From the NCBI RefSeq assembly GCF_013403955.1, contig NZ_JABFDG010000001.1, positions 496,001 through 560,000 of the forward strand: 64,000 nt of DNA. Reading direction: 5' to 3'. The notes beneath the pieces were generated by a model. The model saw only the letters and a program-made list of their open reading frames with translations, made no database searches and was not told the DNA's origin. Of the stretch, positions 37,109 to 47,201 are shown in pieces. This DNA is from Winogradskyella vidalii. GTDB taxonomy: Bacteria; Bacteroidota; Bacteroidia; Flavobacteriales; Flavobacteriaceae. The translations under genes and the position numbers were made by a program. Numbering within the stretch: position 1 is the stretch's first letter; each line of letters begins with the position of its first letter.

Positions 37109-37591
37109 ATGGTTGTTATAAGACAAGCAAGCTTAGAAGATTTAAAAGCGGTACATACTATTGAAGAATTAAGTTTTAAGGATGGCAGTTATCCACTTTT
37201 TGTGCTGCGGCAATTTTTTGATATAGCTGAAAATTATTTTTTAGTTGCTGAAGACGCTGGTGTAATTTTAGGCTATGCTTTAGGGAATATTTCAATAAAA
37301 AATAATCAAGGTTGGTTACTATCTTTAGGTGTACATCCAAAAGCAAGGGGTAAACAGATTGGTAAACAATTAGTAGAAAAAATAGTCACCTTATTAGAAC
37401 AGGGCCATTGCAACGAGATTTGTTTAACTGTTCATCCCTACAATAGGGCTGCAATTAATATTTATAAACATCTTAATTTCAAAATAGTGTCAGAATCTAA
37501 CAATTATTATCTTGATAATGAAAAGCGATTGCTCATGGTTAAGCAGGTGAGGTCACTTCCATTAAATTATCTTAATTTAACAGAGCGTTAG
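37109..37591 (+). CDS. GNAT-family N-acetyltransferase (RimI-like)
   Basis: The 160-residue protein is a GNAT acyltransferase: N-terminal VIRQASLEDLKAVHTIEELSF, a central beta strand WLLSLGVHPKARGKQIGKQL with the acetyl-CoA pyrophosphate loop (R-G-K-Q-I-G), and a C-terminal LTVHPYNRAAINIYKHLNF. It resembles RimI, which acetylates the N-terminus of ribosomal protein S18, but other protein or small-molecule targets are equally possible. It lies 31 bp after the META lipoprotein and 12 bp before the cardiolipin synthase gene, so the three may be one operon. Confidence 0.85.
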   Translation: MVVIRQASLEDLKAVHTIEELSFKDGSYPLFVLRQFFDIAENYFLVAEDAGVILGYALGNISIKNNQGWLLSLGVHPKARGKQIGKQLVEKIVTLLEQGHCNEICLTVHPYNRAAINIYKHLNFKIVSESNNYYLDNEKRLLMVKQVRSLPLNYLNLTER

Positions 37592-37603
37592 ATGTTTTAG
37601 ATT

Positions 37604-39058
37604 ATGAATTGGATTTTACTCGTAGAAATTATTTACTTGTTTGTGGTCATTTTGGTCATATTTAGAGTTGTAAATGATACCCGAAGTAGTACCAAAGCAT
37701 TAGCTTATATTTTATTTATTCTCTTTGTTCCTTTAATTGGAATGATTTTTTATTTTTCATTTGGAATTAATTATAGAAACCGAAAACTTTACAGTAAAAA
37801 ACTAGGCTTAGATGAACCGTTGCGAGCTCAGATTAAAAGCAAATTAGATGCTTATTTTGAAGCCATACAACGTTCGGGATTGGTAGGCGAAAAATACCAG
37901 AATTTAATCGAATTTACACGGCGTTCCGGAAGCAGTCCTCTAACGACAAACAATGACGTTAAATTATTAATCAATGGAGAAGATAAATTTCCTGAATTAT
38001 TAAAAGCATTAGATAATGCCCAACGTCACATTCATCTTGAGTATTATATTTTTGAAAATGACACCACCGGAAATTCAGTTGCCGAGGTTTTAATCAGAAA
38101 AGCTAAGGCTGGTGTTAAGGTGCGATTTATGTATGATGATTTTGGAAGCCATCGCTTAGGAAAGCCCTTTATAAAACGACTTCATGATGCAGGTGTAGAA
38201 ACAGCGCCTTTTTACAAAATTAAGTGGTATGCACTCGCTAACCGACTTAACTATAGAAACCATAGAAAATTGGTCATCATTGATGGTTCTACTAGTTTTA
38301 TTGGGGGGATTAATATGAGTGATAAATACCGAAACGATTTAAATAATAAAAATGATTTATTTTGGCGTGATACCCATTTAATGATAAAAGGACAAGTTAC
38401 CGTTTATTTACAATACTTATTTCTTTGTGATTGGAATTTTAGTAGCGCTTCTAATTTAGAATATTCCGAATCGTATTTTCCAGATGATACTAAACAGCAA
38501 ACCATTGAGAAAGAAGTAGTACAAATTGCAGCATCAGGTCCAGATAGTACACAGCCGGTTATTTTTTACACCTTATTAGAAGCGATAAGTTCAGCTAAAA
38601 AAAGTATTTATATTACAAGCCCGTATTTTATTCCAGGTGAAAGTTTAATGGATGCACTTATCATTGCCATACAAAGCGGATTAGATGTAAAAATCCTTAT
38701 TCCTGGCGTGTCAGATTCCAAAATGGTAAACGCGGCAGCAAGTGCTTATTATACCGAACTACTTCGCTACGGCGCAAAAATTTATAAGTACAATAAGGGG
38801 TTTGTGCATGCAAAAACAATGGTTGTTGATGGTAGCTTAGCTGTTGTTGGTTCTGCTAATATGGACTATCGAAGTTTTGATCTTAATTTTGAAGTTAATG
38901 CGATGGTTTATAGTGAAAATATAGCCAGACAGCTTACTGAAATCTTTGACAATGATTTAAAAGATTCGCTGCAAATTGATGCTGAAACGTGGCTAAATAG
39001 ACCAAAATATATTCAGCTATGGGATAAAATGGTGCGATTACTATCTCCTTTTTTATAA
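37604..39058 (+). CDS. cls: Cardiolipin synthase
   Basis: Cls joins two phosphatidylglycerols into cardiolipin in the membrane. The 484-residue protein has two N-terminal membrane helices (about 4-22 and 33-53) and two phospholipase D motifs: H-x-K-x4-D in NHRKLVIIDGS and in VHAKTMVVDGS, each followed by GG or GSAN. Length and layout match bacterial ClsA. It follows the GNAT gene closely. A long gap of 272 bp with no seen feature except a promoter box separates it from nhaA. Confidence 0.93.
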   Translation: MNWILLVEIIYLFVVILVIFRVVNDTRSSTKALAYILFILFVPLIGMIFYFSFGINYRNRKLYSKKLGLDEPLRAQIKSKLDAYFEAIQRSGLVGEKYQNLIEFTRRSGSSPLTTNNDVKLLINGEDKFPELLKALDNAQRHIHLEYYIFENDTTGNSVAEVLIRKAKAGVKVRFMYDDFGSHRLGKPFIKRLHDAGVETAPFYKIKWYALANRLNYRNHRKLVIIDGSTSFIGGINMSDKYRNDLNNKNDLFWRDTHLMIKGQVTVYLQYLFLCDWNFSSASNLEYSESYFPDDTKQQTIEKEVVQIAASGPDSTQPVIFYTLLEAISSAKKSIYITSPYFIPGESLMDALIIAIQSGLDVKILIPGVSDSKMVNAAASAYYTELLRYGAKIYKYNKGFVHAKTMVVDGSLAVVGSANMDYRSFDLNFEVNAMVYSENIARQLTEIFDNDLKDSLQIDAETWLNRPKYIQLWDKMVRLLSPFL

Positions 39059-39290
39059 TTGAATTAACGACTAGTAATTATTTTTAATTTTTTTTTGAAG
39101 TTTAAGCCTCGGTATATATTGAGAAGTTTATTGTTGACATTGTTTAAAGTCGGAGAATTATTAATTTAGTTATTCACTCGTGTGGGTTTTCGCAGTCAAC
39201 AAATACCAGACCAAATTATTTTGAAAGTAGGATTCTCTGTAAAAGCTCTTAAAATCATTATAATTTTTAATTTTTTTAACGCCTATACCT

Positions 39291-39298
39291 TATCTTTG
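39291..39298 (+). promoter_or_regulatory. Minus-7 box (TATCTTTG) for nhaA
   Basis: TATCTTTG is an exact TAnnTTTG match 33 bases before the ATG. The rest of 39059-39330 holds nothing else that I recognise. Confidence 0.6.
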
Positions 39299-39330
39299 AA
39301 TCTAATCTTTCTCACAACAAAGCACATTTT

Positions 39331-40662
39331 ATGTTCAGAAGAATATTTCTTACCCCTTTTCAGAAATTCTTAAAATTCCAAAGTTCTAGTGGAATTTTGC
39401 TATTATTAACCACTATCATTGCTTTAATTTGGGCCAATTCACCCTATTTTGAAAGCTATCTAAATTTATGGGAATACAACGTTGGTATTACCACAGATTC
39501 TTTCGAATTCAAAAAACCTTTAATCCTTTGGGTTAATGATGGATTGATGGCTATTTTCTTCTTTTTAATAGGTTTAGAAATTAAACGTGAGTTAGTTATA
39601 GGTGAGCTCAATTCTCCTATGAAAATTGCCTTTCCATTAGTAGGCGCTATTGGAGGGATGTTAGTGCCTGTAGCTTTCTTTTTATTATTGAATGAAAATC
39701 CAGCCACGACTAAAGGTTGGGGAATACCAATGGCTACTGATATCGCCTTTTCATTAGCGATTCTAAATGCCTTAGGAAATCGAGTGCCTTTAAGTCTTAA
39801 AGTGTTTTTAACAGCCTTTGCAATTGTAGATGATATTGGAGCAGTTTTAGTTATCGCCATATTTTATAGTGGTTCAATTAATATGATTTTACTATTAATA
39901 GCAGGTCTGTTATTGGCATTTTTATATTTCATGTCTTATAAAGGGAAATATTCTAGGTTTATGCTTATTTTCTTAGGTATAATTGTTTGGGTTTTATTTC
40001 TTAAAGCTGGTATTCATCCAACGGTTGCAGGGATTTTATTAGCCTTTTCAGTGCCTATAAAACAAACCATTAATACATCTACATTTTTAGACCAATTAAA
40101 AAAGGTCTATGAAGATATAAAAGGGTCCACTATACTGCAAAAGCCAATTCTTTCTAATCAACAGATACATCGTGTAGAAGATTTAGAAGATATGACTGAG
40201 CAGTTTCAATCCCCCTTACAACATTTAGAGCATAAACTTCATAGTTGGGTGGCTTTTCTAGTCCTTCCAATATTTGCATTAGCCAATGCTGGTGTTGTAA
40301 TTGGTGATGTTAGTGATATGGATACAGCATTGGTCATTAATATTATTTTAAGTTTAGTCTTAGGTAAAGGCATAGGGATATCATTAATAGTTATGATATG
40401 TAAAAAACTAAAACTGATTGAAGTGCCTTCTGATATTACTTTTATGCATATAATTGGAGTCGCTTTCTTAGCTGGTATAGGTTTTACTATGGCTATATTT
40501 ATTGCTAGTTTAGCTTTTGCTGATTCGCCAGAGTTTGTAGATTCGGCTAAAATAGGTATTTTAATTGCATCCTTTATTTCTGCAATTATTGGTTATGTTA
40601 TTTTATATATGAATACAAAAAAGAAGGTAGTCACGGTAGAACCTGAGCTTGAGGAATCGTAA
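39331..40662 (+). CDS. nhaA: Na+/H+ antiporter NhaA
   Basis: NhaA exchanges sodium for protons across the inner membrane and helps with salt and pH control. The 443-residue protein has about 12 helices, the GWGIPMATDIAFSLAIL segment with the TDIAFS ion-site motif, the paired Asp in AIVDDIGAVLVIAIFY, and a C-terminal GIGFTMAIFIASLAF. It is some 50 residues longer than E. coli NhaA, mainly because of a charged loop at about 250-300 (NQQIHRVEDLEDMTEQ). The gene stands alone with its own promoter. Confidence 0.95.
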   Translation: MFRRIFLTPFQKFLKFQSSSGILLLLTTIIALIWANSPYFESYLNLWEYNVGITTDSFEFKKPLILWVNDGLMAIFFFLIGLEIKRELVIGELNSPMKIAFPLVGAIGGMLVPVAFFLLLNENPATTKGWGIPMATDIAFSLAILNALGNRVPLSLKVFLTAFAIVDDIGAVLVIAIFYSGSINMILLLIAGLLLAFLYFMSYKGKYSRFMLIFLGIIVWVLFLKAGIHPTVAGILLAFSVPIKQTINTSTFLDQLKKVYEDIKGSTILQKPILSNQQIHRVEDLEDMTEQFQSPLQHLEHKLHSWVAFLVLPIFALANAGVVIGDVSDMDTALVINIILSLVLGKGIGISLIVMICKKLKLIEVPSDITFMHIIGVAFLAGIGFTMAIFIASLAFADSPEFVDSAKIGILIASFISAIIGYVILYMNTKKKVVTVEPELEES

Positions 40663-40840
40663 ACGCATCTCTAATTCTAACTTCTTAAGTGGGATTATTT
40701 AAGCTATAACTGTAATTTTTTTACAGTATAATATTCAAATTACTATATAACCTTAATGAGGATTTTTAGAATCTTTGTTAAGGTTATATGTTTTATGTAG
40801 CTCACCCTTATAATTTTTTTAACAATGATTTAACTTCGAA

Positions 40841-40876
40841 TGGTTCGGTTTGTTCCGAACCAATTGTATATATTTG
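40841..40876 (+). promoter_or_regulatory. Palindromic operator overlapping the promoter of the RND efflux operon
   Basis: TGGTTCGG (40841-40848) and CCGAACCA (40855-40862) form a perfect 8-bp palindrome with a six-base spacer. A TTG (40850-40852) inside it and TATATTTG (40869-40876) 16 bases on fit a Bacteroidota promoter, so a bound regulator would cover the minus-33 site. The likely binder is the GbsR/MarR-type regulator that starts at 40927. Confidence 0.72.
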
Positions 40877-40926
40877 CCAAATTATTACTTGGAATATAGA
40901 TTTCGGTAGTATAAAAAAGTCTAACA

Positions 40927-41418
40927 ATGAAAGAAAATGTTTGTAAAGAAAAAATGGCTTTGGTTGAAAAACTAGGTGTGCATTTAGAGAAAAGAGAGCA
41001 GTTAGCACCAGTAGCAGCCCGTATATTGTCTTATATAATATTAACAGGTAAGCAAGGTACCACCTTTGAAAGTATGGTAACGATTTTATGTGCTAGTAAA
41101 AGTACTATATCTACACATCTTAATCACTTACAAGATTTAAAAAAGATAGTGTATTTTACAAAAACTGGTGATCGAAAAAAATACTTTATCATAAATAAAG
41201 ATATGATAGTTCAGCACATTGATACGATGATTAATGAGTGGCAAGAAGTAAGAGCCTTGCATATAGAAATAAAAAATTATAAAGAAGCTTTCAACACTCA
41301 AAAAATTGAAGATGAACAAGAAAAATTCGAATTGAATTTTCATAATGATTACATCCAATTTTTAGATGAAGCAAGTACTTCAATAGAAGCATTACGAAAT
41401 AAATTGACCATACACTAA
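40927..41418 (+). CDS. GbsR/MarR-family transcriptional regulator
   Basis: The 163-residue protein has a winged-helix DNA-binding region (about 38-90: ARILSYIILTGKQGTTFESM, then ASKSTISTHLNHLQDLKKIVYF with a wing KTGDRKKY) and a C-terminal helical dimerisation part. It resembles the GbsR group of MarR-like proteins. It lies 18 bp before the adaptor gene of the efflux pump and just after a perfect palindrome that overlaps the promoter, which fits local repression of regulator and pump together. The inducing compound is unknown. Confidence 0.85.
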   Translation: MKENVCKEKMALVEKLGVHLEKREQLAPVAARILSYIILTGKQGTTFESMVTILCASKSTISTHLNHLQDLKKIVYFTKTGDRKKYFIINKDMIVQHIDTMINEWQEVRALHIEIKNYKEAFNTQKIEDEQEKFELNFHNDYIQFLDEASTSIEALRNKLTIH

Positions 41419-41436
41419 CCTAATTAATTAAATAAA

Positions 41437-42570
41437 ATGAAAAAGAATAATTTATATACTTTACTAGGACTCAGTTTTATCTTAGTCATTGTTGGCTGTG
41501 GAAACAGTGAACAAAATCAATCAGCGGCAGCCGCACCACCGCCACCAGCTATACCAGTAACTCAATTAGAGCAAAAAACGGTAACGGGTTACCAAGAGTA
41601 CCCAACCAATATTGAAGGTATAGTAAATAGTGATGTGCGTGCTAAAACATCGGGATATATTCAGGATGTTCTTGTAGATGAAGGCCAAAAAGTACGTAAA
41701 GGTCAAGTGTTATTTAGATTAGAAACACAGTCTCTTAGTCAAGATGCGGGCGCAGCAAAAGCACGTATTAATGTAGCGCAAGTTGAGGTTGATAAATTAA
41801 TTCCACTAGTAGAAAAAAATATTATTAGTGCTGTACAATTAGAAACGGCTAAGGCTAATTTAGCACAAGCAAAAGCGAATTACAGTAGTGTGTCTGCTAA
41901 TATTGGTTATGCAACCATTAAAAGTCCTGTAGATGGTTTTGTGGGGCAAATCAATTTTAGAGAAGGGGCTTTAATTAGTCCAAGTGATGCTCAACCATTA
42001 ACTACGGTTAGTGATATAAGCAAGGTTTATGCTTTTTTTAGCTTAAATGAAACAGAATACTTAGACTTTTTACAGAATGCTGAAGGCAAAAATGTAAAAG
42101 AAAAAATTGCCAATTTTCCACCGGTTAATTTAATATTGGCTAATGGAAACACTTATGAAGAGCAAGGGAAAATAGAAACTAGTTCTGGTCAAATTAACCA
42201 AAATACAGGTACAGTAAGCTTTAGAGCGGTTTTTAACAATCCTAATCAATTGGTGACCAACGGTAACAGTGGTAAAATTCAAGTGCCAACAATTTACGAA
42301 GATGCTTTGGTAGTTCCACAAGAGGCTACTTATGAGCAACAGGGAAATGTCACGGTATTTAAACTAGGCGAAGATAACAAAGTAACGACGTCGATTATAA
42401 AAGTAAAAGCGACAATACACAATTTATACGTAGTAGAATCTGGTGTAGATGTTGAAGAGAAAATCATTGTTTCTGGCGTAGGTAAACTAAGACCCGGAAT
42501 GGTTATAAATCCTCAAGACAAGCCCTTTGAAGAGGCTATTAAACCGATAGAACCTCTATTTAGAAATTAA
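41437..42570 (+). CDS. RND efflux periplasmic adaptor (HlyD/AcrA type)
   Basis: The 377-residue product has a lipoprotein signal (LVIVGCGN, Cys near residue 21), then an Ala/Pro-rich linker, a lipoyl half (SDVRAKTSGYIQDVLVDEGQKVRKGQVL), a helical hairpin (about 115-150), the second lipoyl half with ATIKSPVDGFVGQINFREGALISP, and beta-barrel and membrane-proximal domains. It links the inner-membrane pump to the outer-membrane channel. It is followed by the permease gene after 22 bp. Confidence 0.94.
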   Translation: MKKNNLYTLLGLSFILVIVGCGNSEQNQSAAAAPPPPAIPVTQLEQKTVTGYQEYPTNIEGIVNSDVRAKTSGYIQDVLVDEGQKVRKGQVLFRLETQSLSQDAGAAKARINVAQVEVDKLIPLVEKNIISAVQLETAKANLAQAKANYSSVSANIGYATIKSPVDGFVGQINFREGALISPSDAQPLTTVSDISKVYAFFSLNETEYLDFLQNAEGKNVKEKIANFPPVNLILANGNTYEEQGKIETSSGQINQNTGTVSFRAVFNNPNQLVTNGNSGKIQVPTIYEDALVVPQEATYEQQGNVTVFKLGEDNKVTTSIIKVKATIHNLYVVESGVDVEEKIIVSGVGKLRPGMVINPQDKPFEEAIKPIEPLFRN

Positions 42571-42592
42571 ATAATTAACAAAGATTTTTATT

Positions 42593-45500
42593 ATGTTAAA
42601 AACATTTATTGAAAGACCTGTGCTTTCAACAGTAATCTCTATAATTATAGTATTACTTGGGCTAATTAGTATAGGAACTTTACCTGTAGAAGAATACCCT
42701 GATATTGCGCCACCTACAATAAAAGTTACCGCAAGTTATACAGGTGCAAATGCAGAAACAGTTTTAGAGAGTGTTATCATTCCTATAGAAGAGCAAATTA
42801 ATGGCGTTGAAGGTATGACATACATTACCTCTACGGCATCTAATACTGGAACCGCTGAAATCACCGTTTATTTTGATCAGGATATGGATGCGGATATCGC
42901 TGCTGTAAACGTTCAAAACCGTGTGGCAAGAGCAACTCCATTATTACCACAAGAAGTTACGCAAACTGGGGTCACCACTCAGAAGCAAGAAACAAGTGCG
43001 TTAATGTTTGTGTCTATGTATTCTGAAAGTGAGGATTACGATGCAACATTTATTCAAAATTACTTAAAAATTAATGTTATACCAGCGATGCAACGTATTA
43101 GCGGTGTTGGTGATGTTAGTGTATTTTCACAACAAGATTATGCCATGCGCGTGTGGTTAAAACCAGAAAAACTAGCCGCATATAATTTAATGCCTTCGGA
43201 TATTTCGGCGGCTTTAGCAGAGCAAAATTTAGAAGCTGCTGCAGGATCATTGGGTCAAAATAATGGAGAGTCATTTACCTATACCTTAACCTATAGTGGG
43301 CGATTTAAAGATGAAGGACAATATAGCGACATTGTAATTAAGGCTTTAGGAAATGGCGAATTTTTAAGATTAAAAGATGTTGCAACTATAGAGTTAGATG
43401 CACAATCTTATGCTGCAAATGCGATGAGTAAAGGGCATCCTGCGATATTTATGGGGATTTTTCAAACCAAAGGCTCTAATGCACAAGAGATTATTGAAAA
43501 CATAAAAACAACGCTAGATGATGTTGAAGCAGATTTACCTGAAGGCTTAGGTATTTTTATTCCATACGATACCAGTTTATTCTTAAATGCTTCTATCGAT
43601 AAGGTTGTTGTTACCTTATTTGAAGCCTTTTTACTCGTATTCTTAGTAGTGTTTATTTTCTTACAAGATTTTCGTTCGACTTTAATTCCTGCAATTGCAG
43701 TCCCTGTATCTATTATAGGAACATTTTTCTTCTTGAATATGTTTGGGTATTCTATTAATTTATTAACCCTTTTTGCACTAGTGCTCGCTATTGGTATTGT
43801 GGTCGATGATGCTATTGTGGTTGTGGAGGCTGTCCATGCTAAAATGGATGAGGGTGAACACAACCCGAAAAAAGCAACATTAACGGCCATGAATGAAATT
43901 TCAGGGGCAATTATTTCAATTACATTAGTGATGTCTGCGGTATTTATTCCTGTAACTTTTATATCTGGACCAACAGGCGTATTCTACGAACAATTTGGTG
44001 TCACCTTGATTATTGCTATTTTAATTTCAGCAGTAAACGCCTTAACTTTAAGTCCGGCCTTATGTGCTTTATTATTAAAATCTCATAAAGACGATGATGA
44101 CGTAAAAGGTAAGAGTCCTTTAAAACGTTTCTACACTTTATTTAACCGTGGATTCAATGCAACCATTGAGCGTTACGGAAAATCACTTCATTTTTTATAC
44201 AAAAATAAATTTATATCTGTTTTGTTATTAATCATTGCAGGTGTCGGAATTTATTGGGCTGCAAATACCACTCCAACAGGTTTTGTACCTAATGAAGATA
44301 GAGGTATTATTTTTGCAAATATTGAGTTGCCAGCAGGTGCATCTTTAGATAGAACCGATGCTGTAGCGCAGAATTTATATGCTCAGATAAGCGATTTAGA
44401 AGGTATTGTTGATGTTAACGTAATTAAAGGACGTAGTTTAATTAGTGGTGCCGGATCTAATTACGGTATGGGTATTATTAAATTGCAAGATTGGAGTGAG
44501 CGTGAAGATGCGTCACTTTCTTCGCAAGCCATCACCGGAAAATTATTTGGTATCGCCGCAGGAATTCCAGAAGCTAATATTATTTTCTTCTCGCCACCGA
44601 GTATTCGTGGATTTGGAAACTCTGCCGGATTTGAAGTTAATTTGTTAGATAAATATGGTGGTGAATTTGCCGATTTAGACAAAGCTAATAAAGATTTCTC
44701 AATGGCTTTAATGAGTCACCCAGAAATTAAGTATGCACAGTCGTCTTTTAACACCAACTATCCACAGTACGAAATGGAAGTTAATGTGCCATTGGCAAAA
44801 GAAAAAGGTGTCTCTGTAACGAGTATCTTTTCAACGTTACAAGGGTATATTGGTGGGATTTATGCGTCAGATTTTTCTAAATTCGGAAAGCAGTTTAGGG
44901 TGTATATTCAAGCATTACCTGAAGATAGAGCTGATGAAAGTGCTTTGAATAGTATGTATGTGAGAACCGATACGGGAGAAATGACACCTATAACACAGTT
45001 TGTAAGCTTAAAAAGAGTGTATGGGCCACAATCGGTAACGCGTTTTAATTTATTAAACTCCACAAGTATAACAGGAGCTACAAATGCAGGTTTTAGTACT
45101 GGTGATGCCATTAGAATTATTGAAGAAGAAGTTGCTAAATTACCGAGTAACTATACGGTTTCTTATTCTGGTTTAACTCGTGAGGAGGTCAACGCAGGAA
45201 ACCAAACGACCTTTATATTTATCTTAAGTATTTTGTTTGTGTATTTCTTATTAAGTGCGCAATACGAAAGTTATTTATTGCCTTTTGCTGTAGTATTATC
45301 ACTGCCATTTGGGGTCTTTGGAGCTTATATTAGTACAAAGTTCTTAGGTTTAGAAAACAACATCTATTTCCAGATTGCTTTAATTATGCTGATTGGTCTA
45401 TTGGCTAAAAATGCCATCCTTATTGTAGAGTTTGCTTTACAAAGACGAAAGAATGGTGAGAGTATTGTAAGTTCGGCTGTACAGGGTGCAAAAGCACGTT

Positions 45501-45730
45501 TACGTCCAATTTTGATGACTTCTTTTGCTTTTATTTTAGGCTTGATGCCCTTAGTTCTAGCTAAAGGTGTTGGTGCAGAAGGGAACAACTCCATTGGTAC
45601 AGGTGCAGCCGGAGGAATGCTTATAGGAACCATTTTAGGGATCTTTGTAATTCCTATCTTATTTATATTATTTCAGTGGTTACAAGAAAAAATTTCGAGT
45701 AAACCAGCAATACAAACTATTGAAGAATAA
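42593..45730 (+). CDS. RND efflux permease (AcrB/HAE1 type)
   Basis: The 1045-residue pump has the AcrB layout: helix 1, a large periplasmic loop, six helices, a second large loop and six helices. The proton-relay Asp pair is in GIVVDDAIVVVEAVHAKMDEG, and the second half has LIGLLAKNAILIVEFA with the Lys and GAKARLRPILMT. The sequence is of the hydrophobe/amphiphile exporter (HAE1) class that expels drugs, detergents or bile-like compounds; the specific substrates are not shown. It overlaps the frame of the outer-membrane gene by 11 bp if that frame's TTG is counted, but the ATG at 45735 avoids it. Confidence 0.95.
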   Translation: MLKTFIERPVLSTVISIIIVLLGLISIGTLPVEEYPDIAPPTIKVTASYTGANAETVLESVIIPIEEQINGVEGMTYITSTASNTGTAEITVYFDQDMDADIAAVNVQNRVARATPLLPQEVTQTGVTTQKQETSALMFVSMYSESEDYDATFIQNYLKINVIPAMQRISGVGDVSVFSQQDYAMRVWLKPEKLAAYNLMPSDISAALAEQNLEAAAGSLGQNNGESFTYTLTYSGRFKDEGQYSDIVIKALGNGEFLRLKDVATIELDAQSYAANAMSKGHPAIFMGIFQTKGSNAQEIIENIKTTLDDVEADLPEGLGIFIPYDTSLFLNASIDKVVVTLFEAFLLVFLVVFIFLQDFRSTLIPAIAVPVSIIGTFFFLNMFGYSINLLTLFALVLAIGIVVDDAIVVVEAVHAKMDEGEHNPKKATLTAMNEISGAIISITLVMSAVFIPVTFISGPTGVFYEQFGVTLIIAILISAVNALTLSPALCALLLKSHKDDDDVKGKSPLKRFYTLFNRGFNATIERYGKSLHFLYKNKFISVLLLIIAGVGIYWAANTTPTGFVPNEDRGIIFANIELPAGASLDRTDAVAQNLYAQISDLEGIVDVNVIKGRSLISGAGSNYGMGIIKLQDWSEREDASLSSQAITGKLFGIAAGIPEANIIFFSPPSIRGFGNSAGFEVNLLDKYGGEFADLDKANKDFSMALMSHPEIKYAQSSFNTNYPQYEMEVNVPLAKEKGVSVTSIFSTLQGYIGGIYASDFSKFGKQFRVYIQALPEDRADESALNSMYVRTDTGEMTPITQFVSLKRVYGPQSVTRFNLLNSTSITGATNAGFSTGDAIRIIEEEVAKLPSNYTVSYSGLTREEVNAGNQTTFIFILSILFVYFLLSAQYESYLLPFAVVLSLPFGVFGAYISTKFLGLENNIYFQIALIMLIGLLAKNAILIVEFALQRRKNGESIVSSAVQGAKARLRPILMTSFAFILGLMPLVLAKGVGAEGNNSIGTGAAGGMLIGTILGIFVIPILFILFQWLQEKISSKPAIQTIEE

Positions 45731-45734
45731 AACG

Positions 45735-47150
45735 ATGAAATCAATTTTAATAAATAGAAATTTTAATAAAGGTGCTTTATTACTGATTGTTGGACTAACA
45801 TTACAAAGTTGTTTTGTAGCCCAAGATTATACAAGGTCAGAATTGCCAGAAACAGAAGCACTCTATAGAACCGATAATTTGCCAACCGATAGTATTTCTA
45901 TGGCTGATGTATCTTGGGAAAATTTATTTACAGATCAATACCTTCAAAACTATATCAATGAAGGACTGCAAAATAATATGGATGTCCGTATAGCGCTTCA
46001 GCAAATTATAGCAGCTGAAGCTTATGCCAAGCAAGGTAAGGCAGGGTATTTGCCGTCGGCAAGTATTGGAGCTAATGCTACACACCAAGAACTATCAGAA
46101 AACAGTCAGTTTGGCGCCTTATTTAGTGGGGGTATAGATACTTATGATATAACTGCAAATTTATCTTGGGAAGCTGATATCTGGGGCAAAATACGCAGTA
46201 ATAATAGAGCAACTCAAGCCGCATACTTGCAAAGTGTAGCGGGGCATCAAGTGGTAAAAACACAGTTGGTTTCGAGTATTGCTAACACCTATTATAACTT
46301 ACTCGCTTTAGATGCGCAATTAGAAATTACTAAAGAAACTATAGCCACTAGAGAAAGTGGTGTAGAGACTATCAAGGCATTGAAAGAAGCCGGCCAAGTA
46401 ACACAAGTTGCAGTAGATCAAAATATAGCACAATACAACAGTGCAAAAGCTCTGCAGATAGATATTGAAACAGCTATTTTTAAAACAGAAAACACGCTTA
46501 GTATTTTATTGGGTAAATCGGCACAACATTTTGAAAGAAGTAGTTTAGATATCCAAAAAATTGAGCAAGATATTGTATTAGGCGTTCCTGCTACTTTACT
46601 AAGTAACAGGCCAGATATAATGGCTGCAGAATATGGTTTAATTCAATCTTTTGAATTGACTAATGTCGCTAAGAGTAACTTTTATCCGTCACTAACATTA
46701 ACAGCTTCTGGTGGTTTTCAAAGTTTAGAATTAGATAAATTATTAAATGCAAATTCGTTATTTGCAACTGTAATTGGAGGTTTAACACAACCACTTTTTA
46801 ATCAAAGAAAACTAAAAACACAAAAAGAAGTCGCTATGGCTCAACAAGAGCAAGCGTTGCTTCAATTTAAAAAGACTTTGCTAGTCGCAGGAAACGAAGT
46901 ATCTAACGCCTTGTTTTCTTACGAATCTGAAACTAAGAAATTCGAGTTTAGAAAAAATGAAGTCGAAGCTTTAAGAACCGCAGAAGCAAATTCAGAAGAG
47001 TTACTGAAAAATGGATATGCCAACTACTTAGATTTATTAACCGCAAGACAAAGTGCTTTAAGTGCTGAGCTTAATATTATAGATAGCAAACTACAGCAAT
47101 TAGTGTCTATTGTAGATTTATATGAAGCGCTTGGAGGTGGTTGGAAATAA
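45735..47150 (+). CDS. Outer-membrane efflux channel (TolC/NodT family lipoprotein)
   Basis: The ATG at 45735 gives 471 residues with a lipoprotein signal (TLQSCFVAQ, Cys near residue 26). Two OEP repeats follow, with long coiled helices and conserved segments such as DVSWENLF, LSWEADIWGKIR and LLSNRPDIMAAEYGL. It is the outer-membrane part of the RND system with the adaptor and pump upstream, making a complete tripartite set. A TTG at 45720 would extend the frame over the pump stop and is less likely. The gap to the permease stop is 4 bp. Confidence 0.93.
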   Translation: MKSILINRNFNKGALLLIVGLTLQSCFVAQDYTRSELPETEALYRTDNLPTDSISMADVSWENLFTDQYLQNYINEGLQNNMDVRIALQQIIAAEAYAKQGKAGYLPSASIGANATHQELSENSQFGALFSGGIDTYDITANLSWEADIWGKIRSNNRATQAAYLQSVAGHQVVKTQLVSSIANTYYNLLALDAQLEITKETIATRESGVETIKALKEAGQVTQVAVDQNIAQYNSAKALQIDIETAIFKTENTLSILLGKSAQHFERSSLDIQKIEQDIVLGVPATLLSNRPDIMAAEYGLIQSFELTNVAKSNFYPSLTLTASGGFQSLELDKLLNANSLFATVIGGLTQPLFNQRKLKTQKEVAMAQQEQALLQFKKTLLVAGNEVSNALFSYESETKKFEFRKNEVEALRTAEANSEELLKNGYANYLDLLTARQSALSAELNIIDSKLQQLVSIVDLYEALGGGWK

Positions 47151-47201
47151 TCTTAGCTAAAGACTAGCTTTGGGTTTAAAAATTAAGTAAACTCTAATCT
47201 T

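Noticed and set aside
39182..39373. 63-residue plus-strand frame before nhaA
   Set aside because: It overlaps the nhaA start in another frame and has no coding features.
43462..43890. 142-residue minus-strand frame in the RND pump gene
   Set aside because: It lies opposite a highly conserved pump region, so it is a shadow frame.
45720..45734. TTG start for the outer-membrane efflux gene
   Set aside because: It would overlap the pump stop and put polar residues before the signal; the ATG at 45735 gives a clean lipoprotein signal.
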